Assembly (NCBI RefSeq): GCF_051014445.1 | Contig: NC_135136.1 | Span: 13,038,001 to 13,102,000 of the forward strand | Length of the DNA: 64,000 nt | Direction of reading: 5' to 3' | Source: Colletes latitarsis | Taxonomy: Eukaryota > Arthropoda > Insecta > Hymenoptera > Colletidae | Notes under the pieces: generated by a model | What the model was told of the DNA's origin: nothing | The model's input: only the letters and a program-made list of their open reading frames with translations | The model's database searches: none | Program-made: the position numbers and the translations under genes | Part shown: piece by piece, positions 38,200 to 52,100 of the stretch | How the letters are laid out: each line of letters opens with the position of its first letter | Position numbering within the stretch: position 1 is the stretch's first letter

Positions 38200-40814
38200 G
38201 ATCAACATTTTAGAGGATAACGCATGTTAGGTCCAGGTTAGGCCTGGGATTTGCCCTCATCAGTGTCATGCTTTTGCAGTTTTAACATATATGTTGCCCT
38301 AATCGAGGGTTTTTTCTGCTTTGGATCCCGCAGTAATGTGGTACCACACTGCAACTTTCCACTAAACCTGGTTTCGATCAATATTTTAGAGGATGACGCA
38401 TGTTATGTCTAGGTTAGGCCTGGTATTTGCCCTCATCAGACTCATACTTACGCATACTTCACATACCTGTTAAACAGATCCTGGGTTTTCTTCTGGTTTG
38501 GATCACGTAGTAATGTGGTACCATTCTGAAACAGTCGATTAAACCTGGTTTCGCTCAATATTTTTGAGGATAACGCATGTTAGGTCTAGGTTAGGCCTGG
38601 GATTATCACTCATCAGACTCATACTTTCGCATTCTTCACATACTTGTTGAACGGATCCTGGGTTTTTTCTGGTTTGGATCACGTAGTAATGTGGTACCAC
38701 ACTGAAACATTCAATTAAACCTGGTCTTGATAAATATTTTAGAGGATAACGCATGTTAGGCCTGGGTAAGGTCTAGGATTTGCCATCATCAGGCTCATAC
38801 TTTCGCATATTTCTAACACATCATGGCTAGATCCTGGGCTATTTCTGGATTGGATCACGTAGTAATGTGGTACCACACTGAAACAGTCAATTAAACCTGG
38901 TTTCGATCAATATTTTAGAGGATAACGCAAGCTAGGTCTGGGATAGGTCTGGGATTTGCCCTCATCAGGCTCATACTTTCGCGTTTTTCACATACTTGTT
39001 GAACAGATCCTGGGTTTTTTCTGGTTTGGATCAGGTAATAATGAGGTACCCCACTGAAACAGTCCATTAAACCTGGTTTCGATCAATATTTTAGAGGATA
39101 ACGCATGTTAGGTCTTGGTTAGGCCTGGGATTTGCCCTCATCAGTGTCATACTTTCGCAGTTTTAACATACGTGTTGACCTGATCGAGGGTTTTTTCTGC
39201 TTTGGATCACGTAGAAAAGTGGTGCCACACTAAAACAGTCAATTAAACCTGGTTTCGATCAATATTTTAGAGGACAACGCAAGTTAGGTCTGGGATAGGT
39301 CTGGGATTTGCCCTCATCAGGGTCATACTTTCGCATTTTTCACATACTTGTTAAACAGATCCTGGGTTTTTTTCTGGTTTGGATCACGTAGTAATGTGGT
39401 ACCACACTGAAACAGTCGATTAAATCTGGTTTCGATCAATATTTTTGAGGATAACGCATGTTAGGTCTAGGTAAGGCCTGGGATTTTCACTCATCAGACT
39501 CATACTTACGCATTCTTCACATACTTGTTGAACGGATCCTGGGTTTTTTCTGGTTTGGATCACGTAGTAATGTGGTACCACACTGAAACATTCAATTAAA
39601 CCTGGTCTTGATAAATATTTTAGAGGATAACGCATGTTAGGCCTGGGTAAGGTCTAGGATTTGCCATCATCAGGCTCATACTTTCGCATATTTCTAATAC
39701 TTCATGGCTAGATCCTGGGCTATTTCTGGATCGGATCACGTAGTAATGTGGTACCACACTGAAACAGTCCATTAAACCTGGTTTCGATCAATATTTTTGA
39801 GGATAACGCATGTTAGGTCTAGGTTAGGTCTGGGATTTGCTCTCATCAGGCTCGTACTTTCGCATATTTCTCATACTTGATGGTCAGATTGTGGGCTTTT
39901 TTTGGTTTGGATCACGTAGTAATGTGGTACCACACTGAAACAGTCGATTAAACCTGGTTTCGATCAATATTTTAGAGGATAACGCATCTTAGGTCTTGGT
40001 TAGGTCTGGGATTTGCTCTCATCAGACTCATACTTTCGCGTTTTTCACATACTTGTTGAACAGATCCTGGGTTTTTTCTGGTTTGGATGAGGTAGTAATG
40101 TGGTACCACACTGAAACAATCCATTAATCCTGGTTTCGATCAGTATTTTAGAGGATAACGCAAGCTAGGTCTGGGATAGGTCTGGGATTTGCCCTCATCA
40201 CGCTCATAGTTCCGCGTTTTTCACATACTTGTTGATCAGATCCTGGGTTTTTTCTGCTTTGGATCCCGTAGTAATGTGGTACCACAATGAAGCAGTCCAT
40301 TAAACCTGGTTTCGATCAATATTTTAGAGGATAACGCATCTTAGGTCTTGGTTAGGTCTGGGATTTGCTCTCATCAGACTCGTACTTTCGCATATTTCTC
40401 ATACTTATGGCCAGATTCTGGGCCTTTTCTGGTTTTGATCGCCTAGTAATGTGGTACCACACTGCAACAGTCCACTAAACCTGGTTTCGATCAATATTTT
40501 AGAGGATAACGCATGTTATGTCTAGGTTAGGCCAGGGATTTGCCCTCATCAGGCTCATACTTTCGCATTCTTCACATACTTGTTGAACGGATCCTGGGTT
40601 TTTTCTGGTTTGGATCACGTAGTAATGTGGTACCACACTGAAACATTCAATTAAACCTGGTCTTGATAAATATTTTAGAGGATAACGCATGTTAGGCCTG
40701 GGTAAGGTCTAGCATTTGCCATCATCAGGCTCATACTTTCGCATATTTCTAATACTTCATGGCTTGATCCTGGGCTATTTCTGGATTGGATCACGTAGTA
40801 ATGTGGTACCACAC
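38200..40814 (+). repeat. Mosaic of short duplications
   Basis: About 15 monomers. A-type monomers carrying gaacggatcctggg and attcaattaaacc recur at 881-bp spacing (38539 and 39420 as anchor points). The stretch 40025-40440 (ggatgaggtagtaatg, gatcagtattttagagg) recurs at 50419-50830, offset 10,394 bp, which equals 59 monomers. No gene is visible. Confidence 0.72.
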
Positions 40815-42047
40815 TGAAACAGTCCACTAAACCTGGTTTCGATCAATATTCTAGAGGATAACGCAAGTTATGTCTGGGATAGGTCTGGGATTTGCCCTCA
40901 TCAGGCTCATACTTTCGCGTTTTTCACATACTTGTTGAACAGATCCTGGGTTTTTTCTGGTTTGGATCGCGCAGTAATGTGGTACCACACTGAAACAGTC
41001 CATTAAACCTGGTTTCGATCAATATTTTAGAGAATAATTCATGTTAGGTCTAGGTTTGGTCTGGGATTTGCTCACATAAGGCTCATTCTTTCGCATATTT
41101 CTCATACTTGATGGCTAGATTCTAGGCTTTTTCTGGATTGCATCACGTAGTAATGTTGTACCACACTGAAACAGTCAATAAAACCTGGTTTCCATCAATA
41201 TTTTAGAGAATAATTCATGTTAGGCCTAGGTTAGGTCTGGGATTCGCTCTCATCAGACTCATTCTTTCGCATATTTCTCATACTTGATGGCTAGATCCTG
41301 GGCTTTTTCTGGAGTGCATCACGTAGTAATGTAGTACAACATTGAAACAGTCAATTAAACCTGGTTTCCATCAATATTTTAGAGGACAGCTCATGTTAGG
41401 TCTAGGTTACGCATGGGATTTGCCCTCATCAGGGTCATACTTTCGCAGTTTTAACATACATGTTGACCTAATCGAGGGTTTATTCTGCTTTGGATCACGC
41501 AGTAATGTGGTACCACACTGCAACATTCCACTAAACCTGATTTCGATCAATATTTTCGAGGATAACACATGTTATGTCTAGGTTAGGCCTGGTATTTGCC
41601 CTCATCAGACTCATACTTACGCATACTTCACATACTTGTTAAACAGATCCTGGGTTTTCTTCTGGTTTGTATCACGTAGTAATGTGGTACCATACTGAAA
41701 CAGTCGATTAAACCTGGTTTCGCTCAATATTTTTGCGGATAACGCATGTTAGGTCTAGGTTAGGCCTGGGATTATCACTCATCAGACTCATACTTTCGCA
41801 TTCTTCACATACTTGTTGAACGGATCCTGGGTTTTTTCTGGTTTGGATCACGTAGTAATGTGGTACCACACTGAAACATTCAATTAAACCTGGCCTTGAT
41901 AAATATTTTAGAGGATAACGCATGTTAGGCCTGGGTAAGGTCTAGGATTTGCCATCATCAGGCTCATACTTTCGCATATTTCTAATACTTCATGGCTAGA
42001 TCCTGGGCTATTTCTGGATTGGATCACGTAGTAATGTGGTACCACAC
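40815..42047 (+). repeat. 1,233-bp heptamer, copy 1
   Basis: Seven monomers, beginning with the one carrying caatattctagagg. Anchors are atgttaggtctaggtttggt at 41041/42274 and the gcatgggatttgccc junction at 41420/42653, all offset by 1,233 bp. The unit includes two palindrome-defective C monomers and one with the altered gtaccatactg. Confidence 0.88.
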
Positions 42048-43280
42048 TGAAACAGTCCATTAAACCTGGTTTCGATCAATATTCTAGAGGATAACGCAAG
42101 TTATGTCTGGGATAGGTCTGGGATTTGCCCTCATCAGGCTCATACTTTCGCGTTTTTCACATACTTGTTGAACAGATCCTGGGTTTTTTCTGGTTTGGAT
42201 CGCGCAGTAATGTGGTACCACACTGAAACAGTCCATTAAACCTGGTTTCGATCAATATTTTAGAGAATAATTCATGTTAGGTCTAGGTTTGGTCTGGGAT
42301 TTGCTCACATAAGGCTCATTCTTTCGCATATTTCTCATACTTGATGGCTAGATCCTAGGCTTTTTCTGGATTGCATCACGTAGTAATGTAGTACCACACT
42401 GAAACAGTCAATAAAACCTGGTTTTCATCAATATTTTAGAGAATAATTCATGTTAGGCCTAGGTTAGGTCTGGGATTTGCTCTCATCAGACTCATTCTTT
42501 CGCATATTTCTCATACTTGATGGCTAGATCCCGGGCTTTTTCTGGAGTGCATCACGTAGTAATGTAGTACAACATTGAAACAGTCAATTAAACCTGGTTT
42601 CCATCAATATTTTAGAGGACAGCTCATGTTAGGTCTAGGTTAGGCATGGGATTTGCCCTCATCAGGGTCATACTTTCGCAGTTTTAACATACATGTTGAC
42701 CTAATCGAGGGTTTTTTCTGCTTTGGATCACGCAGTAATGTGGTACCACACTGCAACATTCCACTAAACCTGATTTCGATCAATATTTTCGATGATAACA
42801 CATGTTATGTCTAGGTTAGGCCTGGTATTTGCCCTCATCAGACTCATACTTACGCATACTTCACATACTTGTTAAACAGATCCTGGGTTTTCTTCTGGTT
42901 TGGATCACGTAGTAATGTGGTACCATACTGAAACAGTCGATTAAACCTGGTTTCGCTCAATATTTTTGCAGATAACGCATGTTAGGTCTAGGTTAGGCCT
43001 GGGATTATCACTCATCAGACTCATACTTTCGCATTCTTCACATACTTGTTGAACGGATCCTGGGTTTTTTCTGGTTTGGATCACGTAGTAATGTGGTACC
43101 ACACTGAAACATTCAATTAAACCTGGCCTTGATAAATATTTTAGAGGATAACGCATGTTAGGCCTGGGTAAGGTCTAGGATTTGCCATCATCAGGCTCAT
43201 ACTTTCGCATATTTCTGACACTTCATGGCTAGATCCTGGGCTATTTCTGGATTGGATCACGTAGTAATGTGGTACCACAC
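42048..43280 (+). repeat. 1,233-bp heptamer, copy 2
   Basis: Tandem copy of 40815-42047 with only scattered changes (for example gatcccgggc for gatcctgggc). An ancestral, less complete version lies about 4,579 bp upstream of copy 1, from about 36236. Confidence 0.87.
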
Positions 43281-43790
43281 TGAAACAGTCAATTAAACCT
43301 GGTTTCGATCAATATTTTAGAGGATAACGCAAGTTAGGTCTGGGATAGGTCTGGGATTTGCCCTCATCAGTGTCATACTTTTGCAGTTTTAACATATATG
43401 TTGCCCTAATCGAGGGTTTTTTCTGCTTTGGATCACGCAGTAATGTGGTACCACACTGCAACATTCCACTAAACCTGATTTCGATCAATATTTTAGAGGA
43501 TAACACATGTTATGTCTAGGTTAGGCCTGGTATTTGCCCTCATCAGAGTCATACTTACGCATACTTCACATACTTGTTAAACAGATGTTGGGTTTTCTTC
43601 TGGTTTGGATCACGTAGTAATGTGGTACCATACTGAAACAGTCGATTAAACCTGGTTTCGCTCAATATTTTTGCTGATAACGCATGTTAGGTCTAGGTTA
43701 GGCCTGGGATTATCACTCATCAGACTCATACTTTCGCATTCTTCACATACTTGTTGAACGGATCCTGGGTTTTTTCTGGTTTGGATCACG
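43262..43790 (+). repeat. 529-bp trimer, copy 1
   Basis: Three monomers repeated immediately downstream. Marker order is cagtgtcatacttttgcag, cacactgcaacattcc, cttacgcatacttcac, then ttcgctcaat. A partial homologue at 47800-49120 has this trimer only once, so the second trimer was gained locally or lost in the other copy. Confidence 0.85.
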
Positions 43791-44319
43791 TAGTAATGTG
43801 GTACCACACTGAAACAGTCAATTAAACCTGGTTTCGATCAATATTTTAGAGGATAACGCAAGTTAGGTCTGGGATAGGTCTGGGATTTGCCCTCATCAGT
43901 GTCATACTTTTGCAGTTTTAACATATATGTTGCCCTAATCGAGGGTTTTTTCTGCTTTGGATCACGCAGTAATGTGGTACCACACTGCAACATTCCACTA
44001 AACCTGATTTCGATCAATATTTTAGAGGATAACACATGTTATGTCTAGGTTAGGCCTGGTATTTGCCCTCATCAGACTCATACTTACGCATACTTCACAT
44101 ACATGTTAAACAGATCCTGGGATTTCTTCTGGTTCGGATCACGTAGTAATGTGGTACCTTACTGAAACAGTCGATTAAACCTGGTTTCGCTCAATATTTT
44201 TGAGGATAACGCATGTTAGGTCTAGGTTAGGCCTGGGATTATCACTCATCAGACTCATACTTTCGCATTCTTCACATACTTGTTGAACGGATCCTGGGTT
44301 TTTTCTGGTTTGGATCACG
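43791..44319 (+). repeat. 529-bp trimer, copy 2
   Basis: Follows copy 1 at an offset of 529 bp with a few changes (catacatgttaaac, ctgggatttctt, gtaccttactg). Those same changes are present at about 48680-48740, so copy 2 is the closer relative of the downstream homologue in its distal part. Confidence 0.84.
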
Positions 44320-45032
44320 TAGTAATGAGGTACCACACTGAAACATTCAATTAAACCTGGTCTTGATAAATATTTTAGAGGATAACGCATGTTAGGCCTG
44401 GGTAAGGTCTAGGATTTGCCAACATCAGGCTCATACTTTCGCATATTTCTGACACTTCATGGCTAGATCCTGGGCTATTTCTGGATTGGATCACGTAGTA
44501 ATGAGGTACCACACTGAAACAGTCAATTGAACATGGTTTCCATCAATATTTTAGAGGACAGCTCATGTTAGGTCTAGGTTAGGCATGGGATTTGCCCTCA
44601 TCAGGGTCATACTTTCGCAGTTTTAACATACATGTTGACCTAGTCGAGGGTTTCTTCTGCTTTGGATCAAGTAGTAAAGTGGTGCCACACTAAAACAGTC
44701 TATTAAACCTGGTTTCGATCAATATTTTAGAGGATAACGCATGTTAGGTCTAGGTTAGGCCTGGGATTTGCCCTCATCAGTGTCATACTTTTGCAGTTTT
44801 AACATATATGTTGCCCTAATCGAGGGTTTTTTCTGCTTTGGATCACGCAGTAATGTGGTACCACACTGCAACATTCCACTAAACCTGGTTTCGATCAATA
44901 TTTTAGAGGATAACGCATGTTATGTCTAGGTTAGGCCTGGTATTTGCCCTCATCAGACTCATACTTACGCATACTTCACATACTTGTTAAACAGATCCTT
45001 GGTTTTTTTCTGGTTTGGATCACGTAGTAATG

Positions 45033-46655
45033 TGGTACCACACTGAAACAGTCGTTTAAACCTGGTTTCGATCAATATTTTTGAGGATAACGCATGTTAG
45101 GTCTAGGTTAGGCCTGGGATTTTCATTCATCAGACTCATACTTTCGCATTCTTCACATACTTGTTGAACGGATCCTGGGTTTTTTCTGGTTTGGATCCCG
45201 TAGTAATGTGGTACCACACTGAAGCATTCAATTAAACCTGGTCTTGATAAATATTTTAGAGGATAACGCATGTTAGGCCTGGGTAAGGTCTAGGATTTGC
45301 CATCATCAGGCTCATACTTTCGCATATTTCTAACACTTCATGGCTAGTTCCTGGGCTTTTTCTGGATTGGATCATGTAGTAATGTGGTACCACACTGAAA
45401 CAGTCCATTAAACCTGGTTTCGAACAATATTCTTGAGGATAACGCATGTTAGGTCTAGGTTAGGCCTGGGGTTTGCCCCCATCAGACTCATACTTTCGCA
45501 TTCTTCACATACTTGTTGAACGGATCCTGGGTTTTTTCTGGTTTGGATCCCGTAGTAATGTGGTACCACACTGAAACATTCAATTAAACCTGGTCTTGAT
45601 AAATATTTTTGAGGATAACGCATGTTAGGTCTGGGCTAGGTCTAGGATTTGCCCTCATCAGGCTCGTACTTTCGCATATTTCTCATACTTGATGGTCAGA
45701 TTGTGGGCTTTTTCTGGTTTGGATCACGTAGTAATGTGGTACCACACTGAAACAGTCGATAAAAACCAGGTTTCGATCAATGTTTTAGAGGATAACGCAA
45801 GTTATGTCTGGTATAGGTCTAGGATTTGCCATCATCAGGCTCATACTTTCGCATATTTCTAATACTTCATGGCTAGATCCTGGGCTATTTCTGGATTGGA
45901 TCACGTAGTAATGTGGTACCACACTGAAACAGTGCATTAAACCTGGTTTCGATCAATATTTTTGAGGATAACGCATGTTAGGTCTAGGTTAGGTCTGGGA
46001 TTTGCTCTCATCATGCTCGTACTATCGCATATTTCTCATACTTGATGGTCAGATTGTGGGCTTTTTCTGGTTTGGATCACGTAGTAATGTGGTACCACAC
46101 TGAAACAGTCGATTAAACCTGGTTTCGATCAATATTTTAGAGGATAACGCAAGTTATGTCTGGTATAGGTCTGGGATTTGCCCTCATCAGGCTCATTGTT
46201 TCGCATATTTCTCTAACTTCATGGCTAGATCCTGAGCTTTGTCTGGATTGGATCACGTAGTAATGTGGTACCACACTGAAACAGTCCATTAAACCTGGTT
46301 TCGATCAATATTTTAGAGGATAACGCAAGTTATGTCTGGGATAGGTCTGGGATTTGCCCTCATCAGGCTCATACTTTCGCGTTTTTCACATACTTGTTGA
46401 ACAGATCCTGGGTTTTTTCTGGTTTGGATCGCGTAGTAATGTGGTACCACATTGAAACAGTCCATTAAACCTGGTTTCGATCAATATTTTAGAGGATAAG
46501 GCAAGTTATGTCTGGTATAGGTCTGGGATTTGCCCTCATCAGGCTCATACTTTGGCATATTTCTAATACTTCATGGCTAGATCCTGGGCTATTTCTGGAT
46601 TGGATCACGTAGTAATGTGGTACCACACTGAAACAGTCCATTAAACCTGGTTTCG
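45033..46655 (+). repeat. 1.62-kb segment, copy 1 (offset 8,104 bp)
   Basis: About nine monomers recur at 53137-54759. By eye there are only about five substitutions. Markers are cagtcgtttaaacc, the gatcatgtag monomer, caatattcttgagg and atcatgctcgtactatcgc. Confidence 0.9.
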
Positions 46656-47509
46656 CTCAATATTTTTGAGGATAACGCATGTTAGGTCTAGGTTAGGCCT
46701 GGGATTATCACTCATCAGACTCATACTTTCGCATTCTTCACATACTTGTTGAACAGATCCTGGGTTTTTTCTGGTTTGGATCACGAAGTAATGTGGTACC
46801 AGACTGAAACATTCAATTAAACCTGGTCTTGATATATATTTTAGAGGATAACGCATGTTAGATCTGGGTAAGGTCTAGGATTTGCCATCATCAGGCTCAT
46901 AATTTCGCATATTTCTCATACTTCATGGCTAGATCCTGGGCTTTGTCTGGATTGGATCACGTAGTATTGTGGTACCACACTGAAACACTAAATTAAACCT
47001 GGTTTCGATCAATATTTTAGAGGATAACGCATGTTAGGTCTAGGTTAGGTCTGGGATTTGCTCCCATCAGGCTCGTACTTTCGCATATTTCTCATACTTG
47101 ATTGCCAGATCGTGGGCTTTTTCTGGTTTGGATCACGTAGTAATGTGGTACCACACTGAAACAGTCGATTAAACCTGGTTTCGATCCATATTTTTGTGGA
47201 TAACGCATGTTACGTCTAGGTTAGGTCTGGGATTTGCCCTCATCAGGGTCATACTTTCGCATTTTTCACATACTTGTTGAACAGATCCTGGGTTTTTTTC
47301 TGGTTTGGATCACGTAGTAATGTGGTACCACATTGAAACAGTCGATTAAACCTGGTTTCGATCAATATTTTAGAGGATAACGCAAGTTTGGTCTGGGATA
47401 GGTCTGGGATTTGCCCTCATCAGGCTCATACTTTGGCATATTTCTAATACTTCATGGCTAGATCCTGGGCTATTTCTGGATTGGATCACGTAGTAATGTG
47501 GTACCACAC
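46629..47509 (+). repeat. 881-bp pentamer (progenitor-like copy)
   Basis: Five monomers in order: ttcgctcaat/attatcactc; cacgaagtaatgtggtaccagac with gatatatatttt; a C' type ending in gtattgtgg; a C type with gattgccagatcg; and an A type with gatccatatttttgtgg. A second start of the unit at 47510 runs for only about 90 bp. The same unit occurs at 55261, 56142, 59486, 60367 and 61248. Confidence 0.85.
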
Positions 47510-47799
47510 TGAAACAGTCCATTAAACCTGGTTTCGCTCAATATTTTTGAGGATAACGCATGTTAGGTCTAGGTTAGGCCTGGGATTATCACTCATCAGA
47601 CTCGTACTTTCGCATATTTCTCATACTTGATGGCCAGATTCTGGGCCTTTTCTGGTTTGGATCACGTAGTAATGTGGTACCACACTGAAACAGTCGATTA
47701 AACCTGGTTTCGATCAATATTTTAGAGGATAACGCAAGCTATGTCCGGGATAGGTCTGGCATTTGCCCTCATCAGGCTCATACTTTTGCAGTTTTAACA
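47510..47799 (+). repeat. Start of a second pentamer, quickly diverging
   Basis: The first 90 bp match the pentamer, after which the sequence switches to a C-type monomer (gatggccagattctggg) and then to the sequence shared with 42690. This is a recombinant junction. Confidence 0.7.
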
Positions 47800-49120
47800 T
47801 ATATGTTGCCCTAATCGAGGGTTTTTTCTGCTTTGGATCACGCAGTAATGTGGTACCACACTGCAACATTCCACTAAACCTGATTTCGATCAATATTTTA
47901 GAGGATAACACATGTTATGTCTAGGTTAGGCCTGGTATTTGCCCTCATCAGACTCATACTTACGCATACTTCACATACTTGTTAAACAGATCCTGGGTTT
48001 TCTTCTGGTTTGGATCACGTAGTAATGTGGTACCATACTGAAACAGTCGATTAAACCTGGTTTCGCTCAATATTTTTGCAGATAACGCATGTTAGGTCTA
48101 GGTTAGGCCTGGGATTATCACTCATCAGACTCATACTTTCGCATTCTTCACATACTTGTTGAACGGATCCTGGGTTTTTTCTGGTTTGGATCACGTAGTA
48201 ATGTGGTACCACACTGAAACATTCAATTAAACCTGGCCTTGATAAATATTTTAGAGGATAACGCATGTTAGGCCTGGGTAAGGTCTAGGATTTGCCATCA
48301 TCAGGCTCATACATTCGCATATTTCTGACACTTCATGGCTAGATCCTGGGCTATTTCTGGATTGGATCACGTAGTAATGTGGTACCACACTGAAACAGTC
48401 AATTAAACCTGGTTTCGATCAATATTTTAGAGGATAACGCAAGTTAGGTCTGGGATAGGTCTGGGATTTGCCCTCATCAGTGTCATACTTTTGCAGTTTT
48501 AACATATATGTTGCCCTAATCGAGGGTTTTTTCTGTTTTGGATCACGCAGTAATGTGGTACCACACTGCAACATTCCACTAAACCTGATTTCGATCAATA
48601 TTTTAGAGGATAACACATGTTATGTCTAGGTTAGGCCTGGTATTTGCCCTCATCAGACTCATACTTACGCATACTTCACATACATGTTAAACAGATCCTG
48701 GGATTTCTTCTGGTTCGGATCACGTAGTAATGTGGTACCTTACTGAAACAGTCGATTAAACCTGGTTTCGCTCAATATTTTTGAGGATAAAGCATGTTAG
48801 GTCTAGGTTAGGCCTGGGATTATCACTCATCAGACTCATACTTTCGCATTCTTCACATACTTGTTGAACGGATCCTGGGTTTTTTCTGGTTTGGATCACG
48901 TAGTAATGAGGTACCACACTGAAACATTCAATTAAACCTGGACTTGATAAATATTTTAGAGGATAACGCATGTTAGGCCTGGGTAAGGTCTAGGATTTGC
49001 CAACATCAGGCTCATACTTTCGCATATTTCTGACACTTCATGGCTAGATCCTGGGCTATTTCTGGATTGGATCACGTAGTAATGAGGTACCACACTGAAA
49101 CAGTCAATTGAACATGGTTT
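47800..49120 (+). repeat. Segment with upstream homologue, copy 2
   Basis: About 7.5 monomers matching 42690-44540 minus one 529-bp trimer. It ends after caattgaacatgg, where this copy continues ttcgatcaat and the first continues ttccatcaat. Confidence 0.8.
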
Positions 49121-52100
49121 CGATCAATATTTTAGAGGATAACGCAAGTTAGGTCTGGGATAGGTCTGGGATTTGCCCTCATCAGGCTCATACTTTTGCA
49201 GTTTTAACATATATGTTGCCCTAATCGAGGGTTTTTTCTGCTTTGGATCACGTAGCAAAGTGGTACCACACTAAAACAGTCAATTAAACCTGGTTTCGAT
49301 AAATATTTTAGAGGACAACGCAAGTTATGCCTGGGATAGATCTGGGATATGCCCTCAGCAGTGTCATACTTTTGCAGTTTTAACATATATGTTGCCCTAA
49401 TCGAGGGTTTTTTCTGCTTTGGATCACGCAGTAATGTGGTACCACACTGCAACATTCCACTAAACCTGGTTTCGATCAATATTTTAGAGGATAACACATG
49501 TTATGTCTAGGTTAGGCCTGGTATTTGCCCTCATCAGACTCATACTTACACATTCTTCACATACTTGTTAAACAGATCCTGGGTTTTTTTCTGGTTTGGA
49601 TCACGTAGTAATGTGGTACCACACTGAAACAGTCGATTAAACCTGGTTTCGATCAATATTTTTGAGGATAACGCATGTTAGGTCTAGGTAAGGCCTGGGA
49701 TTTTCACTCATCAGACTCATACTTACGCATTCTTCACATACTTGTTAAACAGATCCTGGGTTTTTTTCTGGTTTGGATCACGTAGTAAAGTGGTACCACA
49801 CTGAAACAGTCGATTAAACCTGGTTTCGATCAATGTTTTTGAGGATAACGCATGTTAGGTCTAGGTTAGGCCTGGGACTTTCACTCATCAGACTCATTCT
49901 TTCGCATTCTTCACATACTTGTTGAACGGATCCTGGGTTTTTTCTGGTTTGGATCACGTAGTAATGTGGTACCACACTGAAACATTCAATTAAACCTGGT
50001 TTCGATCAATATTTTAGAGAAAAATTCATGTTAGGTCTAGGTTTGGTCTGGGATTTGCTCACATAAGGCTCATTCTTTCGCATATTTCTCATACTTGATG
50101 GATAGATCCTAGGCTTTTTCTGGATTGCATCACGTAGTAATGTAGTACCACATTGAAACAGTCAATAAAACCTGGTTTCCATCAATATTTTTGAGGATAA
50201 CGCATGATAGGTCTAGGTTAGGTCTGGGATTTGCTCTCATCAGGCTCGTACTTTCGCATATTTCTCATACTTGATGGTCAGATTGTGGGCTTTTTCTGGT
50301 TTGGATCACGTAGTAATGTGGTACCACACTGAAACAGTCGATTAAACCTGGTTTCGATCAATATTTTAGAGGATAACGCAAGTTATGTCTGGTATAGGTC
50401 TGGGATTTGCCCTGATCAGACTCATACTTTCGCGTTTTTCACATACTTGTTGAACAGATCCTGGGTTTTTTCTGGTTTGGATGAGGTAGTAATGTGGTAC
50501 CACACTGAAACAATCCATTAATCCTGGTTTCGATCAGTATTTTAGAGGATAACGCAAGCTAGGTCTGGGATAGGTCTGGGATTTGCCCTCATCACGCTCA
50601 TAGTTCCGCGTTTTTCACATACTTGTTGATCAGATCCTGGGTATTTTCTGCTTTGTATCCCGTAGTAATGTGGTACCACAATGAAGCAGTCCATTAAACC
50701 TGGTTTCGATCAATATTTTAGAGGATAACGCATCTTAGGTCTTGGTTAGGTCTGGGATTTGCTCTCATCAGACTCGTACTTTCGCATATTTCTCATACTT
50801 GATGGCCAGATTCTGGGCCTTTTCTGGTTTGGATCGCGTAGTAATGTGGTACCACAATGAAACAGTCGATTAAACCTGGTTTCGATCTATATTTTAGAGG
50901 ATAACGCAAGTTATGTCTGGGATAGGTCTGGGATTTGCCCTCATCAGGCTCATACTTTCACGTTTTTCACATACTTGTTGAACAGATCCTGGGTTTTTTC
51001 TGGTTTGGATCACGAAGTAATGTGGTACCAGACTGAAACATTCAATTAAACCTGGTCTTGATATATATTTTAGAGGATAACGCATGTTAGATCTGGGTAA
51101 GGTCTAGGATTTGCCATCATCAGGCTCATAATTTCGCATATTTCTAATACTTCATGGCTAGATCCTGGGCTTTGTCTGGATTGGATCACGTAGTATTCTG
51201 GTACCACACTGAAACACTAAATTAAACCTGGTTTCGATCAATATTTTAGAGGATAACGCAAGTTTGGTCTGGGATAGGTTTGGGATTTGCCCTCATCAGG
51301 GTCATACTTTCACAGTTTTAACATACATGTTTACCTGATCGAGGGTTTTTTCTGCTTTGGATCACGTAGTGAAGTGGTACCACACTAAAACAGTAAATTA
51401 AACCTGGTTTCGATAAATATTTTAGAGGACAACGCATGTTACGTCTAGGTTGGGTGTGGGATTTGCTCTCATCAGGCTCATACTTTCGCATATTTCTCAT
51501 TCTTGTTAGCCAGATCCTGGGCTTCCACTGGTTTGGATCACGCAGTAATGTGATGCCACACTGAAACAGTCAATTAAACCTGGTCTTGATAAATATTTTA
51601 GAGGATAACGCATGTTATGTCTAGTTTAGGCTGGGATTTGCCCTCATCAGGCTCATACTTTCACGTTTTTCACATACTTGTTGAACAGATCCTGGGTTTT
51701 TTCTGCTTTGGATCACGCAGTAATGTGGCACCACACTGCAACATTCCACTAAACCTGGTTTCGATCAATATTTTAGAGGATAACACATGTTATGTCTAGG
51801 TTAGGCCTGGTATTTGCCCTCATCAGACTCATACTTACGCATTCTTCACATACTTGTTAAACAGATCCTGGGTTTTTTTCTGGTTTGGATCACGTAGTAA
51901 TGTGGTACCACACTGAAACAGTCGATTAAACCTGGTTTCGATCAATATTTTTGAGGATAACGCATGTTAGGTCTAGGTGAGGCCTGGGATTTTCACTCAT
52001 CAGACTCATACTTACGCATTCTTCACATACTTGTTAAACAGATCCTGGTGTTTTTTTCTGGATTGGATCACGTAGTAATGTGGTACCACACTGAAACAGT

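Larger units (their letters stand above)
42690..44540 (+). repeat. Segment with downstream homologue, copy 1 (offset 5,110 then 4,581)
   Basis: Matches 47800-49120. The offset changes from 5,110 to 4,581 across the 529-bp trimer duplication, which is present only here. Markers are ttttgcagataacg, cctggccttgat and caattgaacatgg. Confidence 0.8.
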
